This document shows positions 54,292 through 63,521 of a stretch of 64,000 bases of DNA, in pieces. A program made the translations under genes and the position numbers. This DNA is from Heminiphilus faecis (GTDB lineage: Bacteria; Bacteroidota; Bacteroidia; Bacteroidales; Muribaculaceae): positions 62,001 through 126,000 of the forward strand of contig NZ_VSMC01000003.1 of NCBI RefSeq assembly GCF_008728965.1, in the 5' to 3' direction. Positions within the stretch are counted from its first letter, which is position 1, and each line of letters begins with the position of its first letter. Below the pieces are notes generated by a model, which searched no databases, had not been told where the DNA came from, and saw nothing but the letters and a program-made list of their open reading frames with translations.

Positions 54292-57255
54292 ATGAAGCCT
54301 TTTCTGCAAAGTATAGCCGAGGTATACCATGACCGGGAAAAAGACAGACTGATTGACTACTGTTTCGTATTCCCCAATAAACGTAGCGGAACATTCTTTC
54401 GTCAATATCTGTCGCAATGCACACCTTCGGGTACCCCTTTCTTCGAGCCTGCGGTAATAACGATAAGCGAATTTATATCATCATTTTCCGATTATGTGGA
54501 AGCATCGCGTTACGACCTGCTGTTCACCCTTTTTACCGAATATGCGAAATTGTCGAAAGAAACCGAGGACTTCGACAAATTTGTATTCTGGGGCGACATG
54601 CTTGTCAATGACTTCAACGATGTAGACCGTTATCTTGCCGATGCGCACCAACTGTTCAGAAACGTAAAAAATGTACGTGAAATAGCCACCGATTTTCTTA
54701 CAGAAGAGCAAAAAGAGGTCATAACCCGATATTGGGATGTCGACCTGCAATCCTATAGCCCCGAACAATTCTGGACCCATCTCACCAAAGAAGGAGAGCC
54801 TCGGGTAAACAGAGACTCATTCGTGCAACTATGGGAGATACTCGACCCGTTATATCATGCGGTAAAAAATAGCCTTGCATCAAGAGGCCTCTGCTACTCA
54901 GGCATGCAATACCGCGAAGTCGCTGAAAAACTAAGCGGCATGACCGCCGACAAGCTGCCCTATTCACGCATAATATTTGTGGGGTTCAATGTTCTTTCCA
55001 CATCGGAAATACATATTTTCAGCCGGTTGCGCGATATCGGGACAGCTGATTTTTATTGGGATTATAATCTACCCAAAGAGATTAAAGAAAATTGCTCGGC
55101 TACGCACTTCATACGCAAATATGTAAAAGAGTTTCCCTCTCGATACGATTTATCGGACGAATCCATGTCTTTGCCAGATATAGAGATTGTAAGCGTGCCG
55201 TCCAATGTGGGGCAAGTAAAACTTGCAGGAGACATAATCAGACAAATGACCGTTGACGGCGTTATAGTCAACCCGGACAACGCAATAGATACGGCGGTAG
55301 TATTGCCGTCGGAAGAACTGTTTGTCGACCTGCTCCATTCGGTGCCGCCTGAAATCTCGACAATAAACATAACCATGGGTTATCCGCTCCGTCAGACATC
55401 GGTCGCGGTGCTTATGCGCAATATAATGTCAATGCATCTTCGTGCAAAAAAAGTGCGCGGACTATGGCACTTCTTCTATGAAGATGTAAAATACGTTATC
55501 ACCCATAGCCTTATAATTTCATTTGCCGGAAAATCGTGCGAAACTCTGAAAAACGATATTGAAACCCGACGCATGTTCCTTATACCGTCAGACTACATCG
55601 CCGCAAACTATCCCGATCTGACAACGGTATTTTTCCCGGTAGAGGACCTGATGTCGAGCAATAACGTATTCAGATACGTATCGGAACTTACCGAATATAT
55701 TTTATCGGAACTGGCAAAAGCGCCAAAAGACAGTAACAACGCACTCGAAACCGGTTTTGTGACACGCTACCGACAATCGGTCGAACAGCTCCAGCGTGCT
55801 ACGGAAAAATACGGCATCACCATGCGCGACAACACATTCTTTCATCTGATAGAACGTACTGTCAATACCGAAACTGTCAATTTCGTCGGTGAGCCATTGT
55901 CAGGACTTCAGATCATGGGCGTGCTCGAAACCCGTGCGCTTGACTTCAAAAACATCATACTTCTGTCAATGAACGAGCGAATATTTCCACGTAAACATTA
56001 TTCCCGCTCATTCATACCCAATGTACTGAGGCAATGCTATGGATTGTCCACCATGGAATTTCAGGAATGCATATATGCTTACTACTTTTATCGGCTTATC
56101 TCACGAGCATCAAATGTAAAGCTTCTATATGACGGGCGCACATCAGGGCTTAAAGGGGGCGAGATGTCACGTTACTTGTACCAGCTGCTCTATATGTTTC
56201 CGTCAGACAATTTGAAGAGACTAAACGCATGCTTCAATGTACCGGCCACACATGCCGGCGAATCATTTTCAGTAACCAAGGATGACCGGATAATGTCGCG
56301 GATAAATTGCTATCTGTCAACATCCGACAACAAACGCTATCTTTCGGCATCAGCCATTAACACATATCTGCAGTGTCCGTTAAAATTTTATTTCGGATAT
56401 GTGGAAAACGTGCGGGCCGAGGAAGAAATGAAAGATTATGTCGACGAAAGCCGCTTCGGACGCATAGTTCACGAAGTACTTGAGTTTTCCTACAAGCGCA
56501 TGCGCGGTCCTGCAGCCAAAGTCGAAATAACAGCTGAAGTCATCGAACGCCTTAAAAGCGAGACCGTAAAACTTGACAGCATCATAACTTCATCAATAAA
56601 TAAACTCTACAACAATCTGCCTTCACAGACAGGTGACAACGAAGAGTATGAAAATCTCACTCCTCTTACAGGTGAGACAAAGATACTCGGTGAGCTAATC
56701 AGGGAATTTGTAATAACACTGTTTGACCGGGAAAAAGCATTTGTACCGTTTTACTTCGTTGAAGGCGAACGCGAAGTGTTTACTGACCTTCCGCTTGATG
56801 ATACACGCAGCTATAACATACGTGGAAGCATAGACCGTATTGATGAAATGACCGATGGCCGTGTAAGAATCGTAGACTACAAAACCGGCAACGATGAGAT
56901 AAAGGTCATGGACCTTAACGACCTTACAGAAAGTACTGCGACAAAATCGCACAACAAAGGTGTGTTGCAGCTATTCCTGTACTGCAACATGCACGCCCGC
57001 GACCGTCACTTCACCGGAGCGATATGGCCCATGCTGTACGCTATGAAGAAAATATTTACCGACGGGCTGCAACCGGTTAAAATAGAAGGAGAACCGCTGT
57101 ATGACTACATAATCCACAATGATGCCGTGATGGAGGCCCTCAACAGCAAGTTGCGTAACCTGTTTGACCGTGATACTCCTTTCGTGCCAACCCCATCGGA
57201 CAAGCACTGCCATTACTGCGACTTTAAAGCCATGTGCGGCATGGCGCCGTCTTAA
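54292..57255 (+). CDS. AddB-like PD-(D/E)XK nuclease
   Basis: The 987-residue protein has a degenerate helicase-like N-terminal half (for example FVFPNKRSGTFFRQYL) and a C-terminal nuclease domain with RIVDYKTGNDEIKV (Asp and Lys of the catalytic motif). Cysteines in YLQCPLKFYFGYV and HCHYCDFKAMCG would hold an iron-sulfur cluster, as in AddB. Such proteins work with an AddA-type helicase in double-strand break repair, but no AddA gene is adjacent. It is between holB and hemW in one operon. Confidence 0.88.
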   Translation: MKPFLQSIAEVYHDREKDRLIDYCFVFPNKRSGTFFRQYLSQCTPSGTPFFEPAVITISEFISSFSDYVEASRYDLLFTLFTEYAKLSKETEDFDKFVFWGDMLVNDFNDVDRYLADAHQLFRNVKNVREIATDFLTEEQKEVITRYWDVDLQSYSPEQFWTHLTKEGEPRVNRDSFVQLWEILDPLYHAVKNSLASRGLCYSGMQYREVAEKLSGMTADKLPYSRIIFVGFNVLSTSEIHIFSRLRDIGTADFYWDYNLPKEIKENCSATHFIRKYVKEFPSRYDLSDESMSLPDIEIVSVPSNVGQVKLAGDIIRQMTVDGVIVNPDNAIDTAVVLPSEELFVDLLHSVPPEISTINITMGYPLRQTSVAVLMRNIMSMHLRAKKVRGLWHFFYEDVKYVITHSLIISFAGKSCETLKNDIETRRMFLIPSDYIAANYPDLTTVFFPVEDLMSSNNVFRYVSELTEYILSELAKAPKDSNNALETGFVTRYRQSVEQLQRATEKYGITMRDNTFFHLIERTVNTETVNFVGEPLSGLQIMGVLETRALDFKNIILLSMNERIFPRKHYSRSFIPNVLRQCYGLSTMEFQECIYAYYFYRLISRASNVKLLYDGRTSGLKGGEMSRYLYQLLYMFPSDNLKRLNACFNVPATHAGESFSVTKDDRIMSRINCYLSTSDNKRYLSASAINTYLQCPLKFYFGYVENVRAEEEMKDYVDESRFGRIVHEVLEFSYKRMRGPAAKVEITAEVIERLKSETVKLDSIITSSINKLYNNLPSQTGDNEEYENLTPLTGETKILGELIREFVITLFDREKAFVPFYFVEGEREVFTDLPLDDTRSYNIRGSIDRIDEMTDGRVRIVDYKTGNDEIKVMDLNDLTESTATKSHNKGVLQLFLYCNMHARDRHFTGAIWPMLYAMKKIFTDGLQPVKIEGEPLYDYIIHNDAVMEALNSKLRNLFDRDTPFVPTPSDKHCHYCDFKAMCGMAPS

Positions 57256-57265
57256 ATACACATAC

Positions 57266-58375
57266 ATGGCCGGAGTTTATATACATATACCGTTTTGCCA
57301 CTCAAAGTGTGCTTACTGCGATTTTTACTCGATCCCAAGACAAGAAGCCGTGTCAGATTATGTGTATGCACTGCTTAAAGAATGGGATGCAAGACATAAT
57401 GAACTGACAGATCCGATAACGACCGTATACTTAGGAGGTGGTACTCCTTCATTATTATCTCCGGCCATGCTGTCGGCGATAACATCGGTTTTTGCAACAC
57501 CCGACGTCAAGGAATTTACCATCGAAGCCAATCCGGAAGACATCACCGAACAATGGGCGGAACATATAATCGGTTCAGGCATAAACAGAGTAAGTTTAGG
57601 CATACAGTCGCTCATCGACAGAGAGCTATCAGCTGTTGGCCGACGCCATACCGCGGCTGAAGCCGTCAAAGCAATCGAAACCTTGCGCAAGACCGGCATC
57701 ACAGAGATAAGCGGCGACCTTATATACGGACTGCCGGAACAGACCGTCGATACATGGCGATACTCGCTCGACACATTGGCCGCTCTCGGACTGCCCCATA
57801 TATCGGCCTACTCTCTGTCATATGAAGAAGGCACCCGTCTGCACGCGCGGCTTCTTGCGGGAAAGCTCCAAGAAACCGACGAAGATACCGTGGCCGCCAT
57901 GTATGAGTACATGACGCGAACGCTTGATTCGGCCGGATACGAGCACTACGAGATATCCAATTTTGCCAAGCCCGGACATAGAGCACAACACAATAGCTCA
58001 TATTGGCACTTCATTCCCTACCTCGGCCTCGGACCGGGCGCCCACAGCTTTGACGGAAAGATAAGGAGAGTCAACAAAGCCGACCTGCGTGGATACATAT
58101 CGGCTATGACCACCGGCAGCATTTTTTTCACGGAAGAAGACGAATCGCCTGCTGATCTGCTAAACGACTATATAATAACAGGACTGCGCACAATGGAGGG
58201 TATTGACTTGAACAACATGGCCGCAAAGTTTGGACAAAGACAAACGGTCGGCTTCATGAACCGGTGTCGCCCGTATATAAGAAATGGCAGTCTTACCGAG
58301 CATGGAACCCGCATATGCTTCGATGAAGCATCATGGCTCGTATCTGATGGTGTACTGCGGGAACTTATCTATTGA
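57266..58375 (+). CDS. hemW: Heme chaperone HemW (radical SAM)
   Basis: The 369-residue radical SAM protein starts MAGVYIHIPFCHSKCAYCDFYS with the CxxxCxxC iron-sulfur motif, here quoted as FCHSKCAYCDFYS, followed by VYLGGGTPSLL and SLGIQSL. The family inserts or delivers heme and was formerly called an oxygen-independent coproporphyrinogen oxidase. The ATG at 57,266 gives the canonical start, ten bases after the preceding stop; an upstream ATG would overlap that gene heavily. It converges on rlmH. Confidence 0.94.
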   Translation: MAGVYIHIPFCHSKCAYCDFYSIPRQEAVSDYVYALLKEWDARHNELTDPITTVYLGGGTPSLLSPAMLSAITSVFATPDVKEFTIEANPEDITEQWAEHIIGSGINRVSLGIQSLIDRELSAVGRRHTAAEAVKAIETLRKTGITEISGDLIYGLPEQTVDTWRYSLDTLAALGLPHISAYSLSYEEGTRLHARLLAGKLQETDEDTVAAMYEYMTRTLDSAGYEHYEISNFAKPGHRAQHNSSYWHFIPYLGLGPGAHSFDGKIRRVNKADLRGYISAMTTGSIFFTEEDESPADLLNDYIITGLRTMEGIDLNNMAAKFGQRQTVGFMNRCRPYIRNGSLTEHGTRICFDEASWLVSDGVLRELIY

Positions 58376-58377
58376 CG

Positions 58378-58851
58378 TCAGTCATGATGGTAGGGCTCGC
58401 CACGCAATATTGTCATGGCCCGATAAAGCTGTTCGGTAAAAAAGAGTCGTATCATTTCGTGGGAGAATGTCATCTTTGACAGTGACAGCAGACCGTCGGC
58501 TCTGTCATAAACCGACTTGGAGAAACCATAAGGGCCTCCGACAATAAACAGCAGACGTTTTGGCACTATGCTCATCATGCGGTCCATAAAGCCTGCAAAC
58601 TCACGCGATGTCATCTCACGTCCTTTCTCGTCAAGCAACATGACCCTGTCGCCCGGCTTTATATAATCGAGAAACTGTACCCCTTCAAGTTCTTTCTGCC
58701 GCTCCTCGGTCATTGATTTTGTAGATTTTACGTCAGGCAGACAAGTGATGTCAAACGGCACATAATGCCCGAGTCGTTTCACATAATTGTCGACACCCTC
58801 CTGAAGATAGCGTGACATCGTACGCCCTATTACCACCAGCTCAACTTTCAT
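58378..58851 (-). CDS. rlmH: 23S rRNA (pseudouridine1915-N3)-methyltransferase RlmH
   Basis: The 157-residue SPOUT protein has FIVGGPYGFSKSVYDRAD and LSLSKMTFSHEMIRLFFTEQLYRAMTILRGEPYHH (in pieces MTFSHEMIRLFFTEQLYR and GEPYHH), which are diagnostic. It methylates pseudouridine 1915 in helix 69. Its stop lies two bases from the hemW stop. Confidence 0.97.
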   Translation of the reverse strand: MKVELVVIGRTMSRYLQEGVDNYVKRLGHYVPFDITCLPDVKSTKSMTEERQKELEGVQFLDYIKPGDRVMLLDEKGREMTSREFAGFMDRMMSIVPKRLLFIVGGPYGFSKSVYDRADGLLSLSKMTFSHEMIRLFFTEQLYRAMTILRGEPYHHD

Positions 58852-58879
58852 AACTCCTCATTATATAATATCTGCAATA

Positions 58880-58910
58880 CAAAATTAACCAATCTATCAC
58901 ACAAAACAAA
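58880..58910 (-). promoter_or_regulatory. Promoter of rlmH
   Basis: On the minus strand, TTTG (58,907-58,910), 19 bases, then TAATTTTG (58,880-58,887) is an exact consensus match with the same 19-base spacing as the tracrRNA promoter. The ATG at 58,851 follows about 20 bases after the start site. The rest of 58,911-59,030 shows nothing. Confidence 0.85.
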
Positions 58911-59030
58911 GCACAATTGGTTTCAATCGTCAATATTTGACGATGCTATGCAGACGGTTACCGGCTCAAACGGCAAGAACGCAAGCAATCAATAATAATA
59001 TCATTATCAGCCTGCCTGTCGCTATGTTTT

Positions 59031-59408
59031 TTAGTGAATATTATATATTTGCAATTTTAATTCATAGTTATTTTTATCCTTTTGAGGTACGAGTGTGGTT
59101 TGAAGGCATGGCTCTGCCGGTCGACCGTATCTGTCAAATTTAAGTCGCTTGTCCTCGTCGAGATCCTGAAAGGCTCGTATTGAAACTTCCTTGTCAATCA
59201 CTGTTGAGAAATCAACAGGTATTATGACTGCATCTTCCTCCACCTCGATTGCGACTTTGAGAAGTTCTTTGTCTTCGCAAGTCACAGATAGATAGAGAGT
59301 CCCATCGACATACGGCAACTCGCTCAAAGTAATTGTACAGGCCGTAGATTCGGCTTTCGCACTGACGCATATCGCTATCAATGCGAAGACTAATAATAAT
59401 TTCTTCAT
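59031..59408 (-). CDS. DUF2141 family exported protein
   Basis: The 125-residue protein has a signal peptide (about 1-19, ending SAKAE) and the DUF2141 signature near AFQDLDEDKRLKFDRYGRPAEP. The family is beta-rich with an unknown role. Its ATG overlaps the stop of the upstream receptor gene by four bases, so the two are co-translated and probably act together at the outer membrane or periplasm. Confidence 0.88.
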   Translation of the reverse strand: MKKLLLVFALIAICVSAKAESTACTITLSELPYVDGTLYLSVTCEDKELLKVAIEVEEDAVIIPVDFSTVIDKEVSIRAFQDLDEDKRLKFDRYGRPAEPCLQTTLVPQKDKNNYELKLQIYNIH

Positions 59409-61471
59409 TTTTTCACGTTACTTATTGATTCATACGATTGAGAGTTGTGTAATTTGCGTTGTGATGTGCTTCGCTTTTTACCTTTGTAAAGATTTAATGT
59501 TACCCCTACCCAAAATAGCTGGCGCGTAGATGACACATAGTATTCCCTGTCAAACCCAGCAATAGCATTCAAGTCACGGCTTTTCATATTGATATTGCCA
59601 ATAGGATTAAAGGCTCCTGCCATAAATGTGGCGTTACGGCAGGTATAGCCAACTCCTATATTCAGCATATTATTGTTGGCGCTGTATATATCCTCGCCCC
59701 ATAGGACATTGTATGTAGTGTTGTATTTTACCATAATCCACCAAGGACCTTTGACATACATAAGCTGGGAATTTACAAAGGGCTGGGAATAATTGTGGCG
59801 ATAATTGAAACCTTTGCTGACTGTCCTATGCCAGCCACCTTCCAAAGAAAGCGTCAACTGTTTTATGAATATGGGCAATCCAAACTGTGCCTTGACAGTA
59901 AAATTGTTGTTATATCCGAAATTATAGTAGGTCCTGACTATTTGATGCTCAATATATGTTTTTGCACCCATTATTGGCTTATGGCTGTAGGTATTGCCGA
60001 CAGTAAATTTTAACGACATTTCCTTGTATCTGCCGTCAAACTCCAATTTTGTTTCATATTGCTGAAAGACTGACACAGAGGGATTGCCTCTACTCCATTG
60101 GAAACGGTCAACCTGTTGTAGCACAGGATTAAGTTGATTCACTGTTGGAGATACCGTATTTACGTTTCCTATAAAGGAGATGCCGCCCCATGTGGCTGGT
60201 GTATACCGAATATATGTACGTGGATTCGCATTGAAATAATTATGTTTCAACGGCTCTTTCACGCAATAGGCAGTTCCTCCTATGCCAATACTATATTGAA
60301 TTTTATCCAAAGTCTGTTTCCATTCAACAAATAAGGCACTTACGACACTTTTTTCATTGACGCTTAAGGATTTATTATAGCTTGCATCATTCCACTCGCC
60401 CAAACTGCGGATGCCGGATGACAGTGTGCCGTTTCCAATGCGACATTCCCAAACACCTTCACCGAACAACCGGTATCCACGGTTGGATATGGTCGTAAAT
60501 AATTCCACTTCCGATGTCAGATAGCTACGATTGTTGGAGCCGTTTATAACTGTCGGTATCATATTAAAATACAGCTTGTTGGCTTTATTTATTTTCCAAT
60601 GCAAATAGACATCCAAATCAATCTGTGTCGATTTTATTGGCAATTCCTCCCGTTCAAAATCATTTCGAGCCTCATAACCACCCGTCATAGTAGTTATTCT
60701 CCCCTCGGATATATAACGGTCGTTCTTGCGGAATACACGTAACTGAGTATTAAGCAGTAATTTGCTACCTATCGCATACGAATGTTGCAACGACACCCTA
60801 TGTGAAGCCATCCTGTTTGGAGCCTTCATGCCATTTTCCAAACGGATTATTTCTGCTCCGTCTGACAATAAAAAGTGTTCGGTATTTTTACGGAACGCTG
60901 ACATTCTCCACATCGGATTGGACTGAAAATCAAGCATCCATTCACTACGGCCTGATGTATATTTCAATGCTCCGGTATAATTGCCCCACCCACGGTTTAC
61001 CGATTGGAGCAGGTTTAGAGATATTCCATAACCTATTTCGCGTCGTTTTACAGTTATGTCTATCACGCCTTTTACTTCACCGTATCTCACGCCCGGCTCC
61101 GATATATATTCCACTTTGGTAATATCTTTAGGAGATAAAGATATGATATCTATTTGCGACGCAGGGCGCCCGTTAATCCTTATGGACAAATCACCGCCGC
61201 CTAACTTTTCAACAGACCCTGTCGCGGGATTAATAATCAGGTCAGGAATTTGCAACCCCGCAAGTAGTTGAACGCCGTTGCTTGTTACATCTTTAAGTTC
61301 CTTCGATGGATAAAAAAAGGTCTTATTGCCAATTAGTCTATTATCCGATGCAGTTATGACAACCTCATTGAGCTCGTGCTTTATATACGTCGAATCAAGC
61401 AACTCGTTCTGCGCAACAACATTTAGGAATGTGGTCGAGTATAGGAACAATATGACACAATGTAAACGCAT
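59405..61471 (-). CDS. TonB-dependent receptor-like outer-membrane protein
   Basis: The 688-residue protein has a signal peptide (ending NVVAQ) and a plug-like domain (about 25-140, with LNEVVITASDN, IRINGRPASQIDIISLSPKDITKVEYIS in part and GVIDITVKRR). A long beta barrel follows. It lacks the N-terminal carboxypeptidase-like domain common to large Bacteroidetes receptors and is shorter than them, like the outer-membrane receptors of the TonB/FecA-related beta-barrel group that carry a plug only. It precedes DUF2141 in a two-gene operon. The substrate is unknown. Confidence 0.82.
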   Translation of the reverse strand: MRLHCVILFLYSTTFLNVVAQNELLDSTYIKHELNEVVITASDNRLIGNKTFFYPSKELKDVTSNGVQLLAGLQIPDLIINPATGSVEKLGGGDLSIRINGRPASQIDIISLSPKDITKVEYISEPGVRYGEVKGVIDITVKRREIGYGISLNLLQSVNRGWGNYTGALKYTSGRSEWMLDFQSNPMWRMSAFRKNTEHFLLSDGAEIIRLENGMKAPNRMASHRVSLQHSYAIGSKLLLNTQLRVFRKNDRYISEGRITTMTGGYEARNDFEREELPIKSTQIDLDVYLHWKINKANKLYFNMIPTVINGSNNRSYLTSEVELFTTISNRGYRLFGEGVWECRIGNGTLSSGIRSLGEWNDASYNKSLSVNEKSVVSALFVEWKQTLDKIQYSIGIGGTAYCVKEPLKHNYFNANPRTYIRYTPATWGGISFIGNVNTVSPTVNQLNPVLQQVDRFQWSRGNPSVSVFQQYETKLEFDGRYKEMSLKFTVGNTYSHKPIMGAKTYIEHQIVRTYYNFGYNNNFTVKAQFGLPIFIKQLTLSLEGGWHRTVSKGFNYRHNYSQPFVNSQLMYVKGPWWIMVKYNTTYNVLWGEDIYSANNNMLNIGVGYTCRNATFMAGAFNPIGNINMKSRDLNAIAGFDREYYVSSTRQLFWVGVTLNLYKGKKRSTSQRKLHNSQSYESISNVKK

Positions 61472-61494
61472 AAACGTTAAGCTTGATTATATGG

Positions 61495-61502
61495 CAAAGT
61501 TA
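61495..61502 (-). promoter_or_regulatory. -7 box for the receptor-DUF2141 operon
   Basis: The minus strand reads TAACTTTG, 23 bases upstream of the ATG at 61,471. No properly spaced TTTG was seen. No gene lies between it and the SDR stop at 61,685. Confidence 0.5.
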
Positions 61503-61684
61503 TACCAAAGAAAAATAATGACTCTCAACTTTGTTTTAGAGTTTTTATTTTTTTATCATATTTCAATAAACATCCGACATCAAGTTCTTGATTGCACAAA
61601 TTCCCATAGAGTCGCGTCTGTCACCGATACTTTAGAAATGACAGAAAGCCTCAAAATCATAAAAGCAAAAATTATTATTTTTTG

Positions 61685-62383
61685 TCAGATAAAATGTTTG
61701 AGAATAAAGTTTATCATTCGCCATCGACGAGTTACGACAAGCCTTTTTTGCTTCTTGTCAATAGAACGGACAATACTGCGGCATACTTTTTCAAGAGGCA
61801 TAACCCAAAACAGGCCTTCGCCTTTTGCCATTCGGGTATCAACCAGCCCGGGGCGAATCTCCGTTATGACAATATCCGTTCCTTTTGCCTTACACTGCAG
61901 GGACTTCGTATAATTTATCTGGAAAGCCTTGGATGCGCTATAAGCCGGAGCTACAGGAGTCGGCTGCAATCCTCCAACAGAGGTAATGATCACAAGATGA
62001 CCTGATTTCTGCTCCTCAAATAGTCGGTAAATTAACGATACCGCATTAGTCCAGCCTGTCACATTCACCGAAAGAGTGGACATTTCCGCTTCAACATCCA
62101 GTTTGGGATTAAGCTCTCCGATGCCTGCACAGACAATAGCCATATCAATATGACAATACTTATGGAGTGTATTTTCCAATACGTCAACAAATGTGTCCGT
62201 TTCGGAAATATCACATAATACAGACTGTGTATGTTCAGGCAATTCTCTCTCCATCTCCGCCAGCAATTCTTTCCTGCGGCCAGTGACAATGACATTATGT
62301 TTCATGGATGCATAATGTCTCCACAGGTTATGCCCTATACCTGATGTAGCTCCTATAATCATAATATTCATAGCCGCGTTCAT
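61685..62383 (-). CDS. SDR family oxidoreductase
   Basis: The 232-residue Rossmann protein has the cofactor motif GATSGIGHNL and the catalytic YSASKAFQ with Ser upstream in IITSVGG. The usual NNAG is replaced by VCAGIG. An N-terminal RRKELL suggests NADP. The substrate is unknown. Start choices are Met1 and Met5. It stands alone, with a TAACTTTG box at 62,413-62,420 on its strand. Confidence 0.88.
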   Translation of the reverse strand: MNAAMNIMIIGATSGIGHNLWRHYASMKHNVIVTGRRKELLAEMERELPEHTQSVLCDISETDTFVDVLENTLHKYCHIDMAIVCAGIGELNPKLDVEAEMSTLSVNVTGWTNAVSLIYRLFEEQKSGHLVIITSVGGLQPTPVAPAYSASKAFQINYTKSLQCKAKGTDIVITEIRPGLVDTRMAKGEGLFWVMPLEKVCRSIVRSIDKKQKRLVVTRRWRMINFILKHFI

Positions 62384-62412
62384 TTTAATATTACTGCTGT
62401 TGGATTATCCGA

Positions 62413-62420
62413 CAAAGTTA
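62413..62420 (-). promoter_or_regulatory. -7 box for the SDR gene
   Basis: The minus strand reads TAACTTTG, 29 bases upstream of the ATG at 62,383. The nearest TTTG is 27 bases away, too far for the normal spacing. Confidence 0.45.
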
Positions 62421-62637
62421 TGACACCGAAAAATAAAAGCTCTTAAACAAAGTTCAGAATCAATATATTTTCTGCTGTTTCCCCATTTTTTACGGATACG
62501 ATAAATAATGACATACACACATCGTAGCTAAATTAGAGTCATCCAACAATTACACAAGCATATGATACCGTGCTGCAGTACGATGCTGTAATTGTTCCGG
62601 GTGGGACAGAATGTAGTTTTCTTCGCAAATATTTTTG

Positions 62638-62645
62638 TATCTTTG
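62638..62645 (+). promoter_or_regulatory. -7 box for nadC
   Basis: TATCTTTG lies 30 bases before the nadC ATG at 62,676. No well-spaced TTTG was found. The remaining 62,421-62,637 contains no visible gene. Confidence 0.55.
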
Positions 62646-62675
62646 CATCGGTAACTATAACAGCAATCGCGACAT

Positions 62676-63521
62676 ATGAAAACAAGAGATGAACTTATCG
62701 ACGACCTGCTTACGCTGGCATTTGCCGAGGATGTAGGCGACGGTGACCACACCACGTTAAGCACCATTCCTGCCGACGAGACCGGCAAGCAGCAGCTTAT
62801 CGTCAAGGAGGAGGGCATACTTGCCGGCGTGGACATAGCCCGTAAAGTATTTGAGAAGTTTGACCCGTCACTCAAAATGACCGTATACATCAACGACGGC
62901 GCCCACGTCAAGCCGGGCGACATAGCATTTATAGTCGAGGGTACCGTGAGGTCACTGCTGCAGACCGAGCGAATAATGCTTAACATAATGCAGCGCATGA
63001 GCGGCATAGCCACTACGACCGCACGCTATCAGGACCGGCTCAAAGGACTAAAGACCAAAGTCCTTGACACACGCAAAACCACTCCCGGCATGAGAATGCT
63101 CGAAAAAGAGGCAGTAAAGATAGGCGGCGGCAGCAATCACCGCATAGGACTGTTTGACATGATTCTCATCAAAGATAACCATGTCGATTTTGCGGGAGGT
63201 ATTCAAGAAGCCGTCGATGCGGCAAAAAAATACCTGAATGAGACAGGGCGTAACCTTAAAATCGAAGTTGAGGTGCGCAATACCGACGAAATCAATCAGG
63301 CGCTTAAAGCAGGGGTAGACCGCATAATGCTCGACAATTTCACCCCGGAGCGTACGCGTGAGGCAGTAAAACTTATCAACGGACGCACCGAAGTAGAATC
63401 ATCGGGAGGCATCACATTTGACACCTTGCGCGATTATGCCGAGTGCGGTGTAGATTTTATCTCGGTTGGAGCACTTACCCACTCCGTAAAAGGCCTCGAC
63501 ATGAGTTTCAAAGCCTGTTAG
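62676..63521 (+). CDS. nadC: Nicotinate-nucleotide pyrophosphorylase (carboxylating)
   Basis: NadC makes nicotinate mononucleotide from quinolinate in de novo NAD synthesis. The 281-residue protein has EDVGDGDHTTLSTIP, LNIMQRMSGIATTTA, DTRKTTPGMRMLEKEAVKIGGG (in part) and EVEVRN, all canonical. Its stop overlaps the convergent HAD gene by four bases. Confidence 0.96.
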   Translation: MKTRDELIDDLLTLAFAEDVGDGDHTTLSTIPADETGKQQLIVKEEGILAGVDIARKVFEKFDPSLKMTVYINDGAHVKPGDIAFIVEGTVRSLLQTERIMLNIMQRMSGIATTTARYQDRLKGLKTKVLDTRKTTPGMRMLEKEAVKIGGGSNHRIGLFDMILIKDNHVDFAGGIQEAVDAAKKYLNETGRNLKIEVEVRNTDEINQALKAGVDRIMLDNFTPERTREAVKLINGRTEVESSGGITFDTLRDYAECGVDFISVGALTHSVKGLDMSFKAC

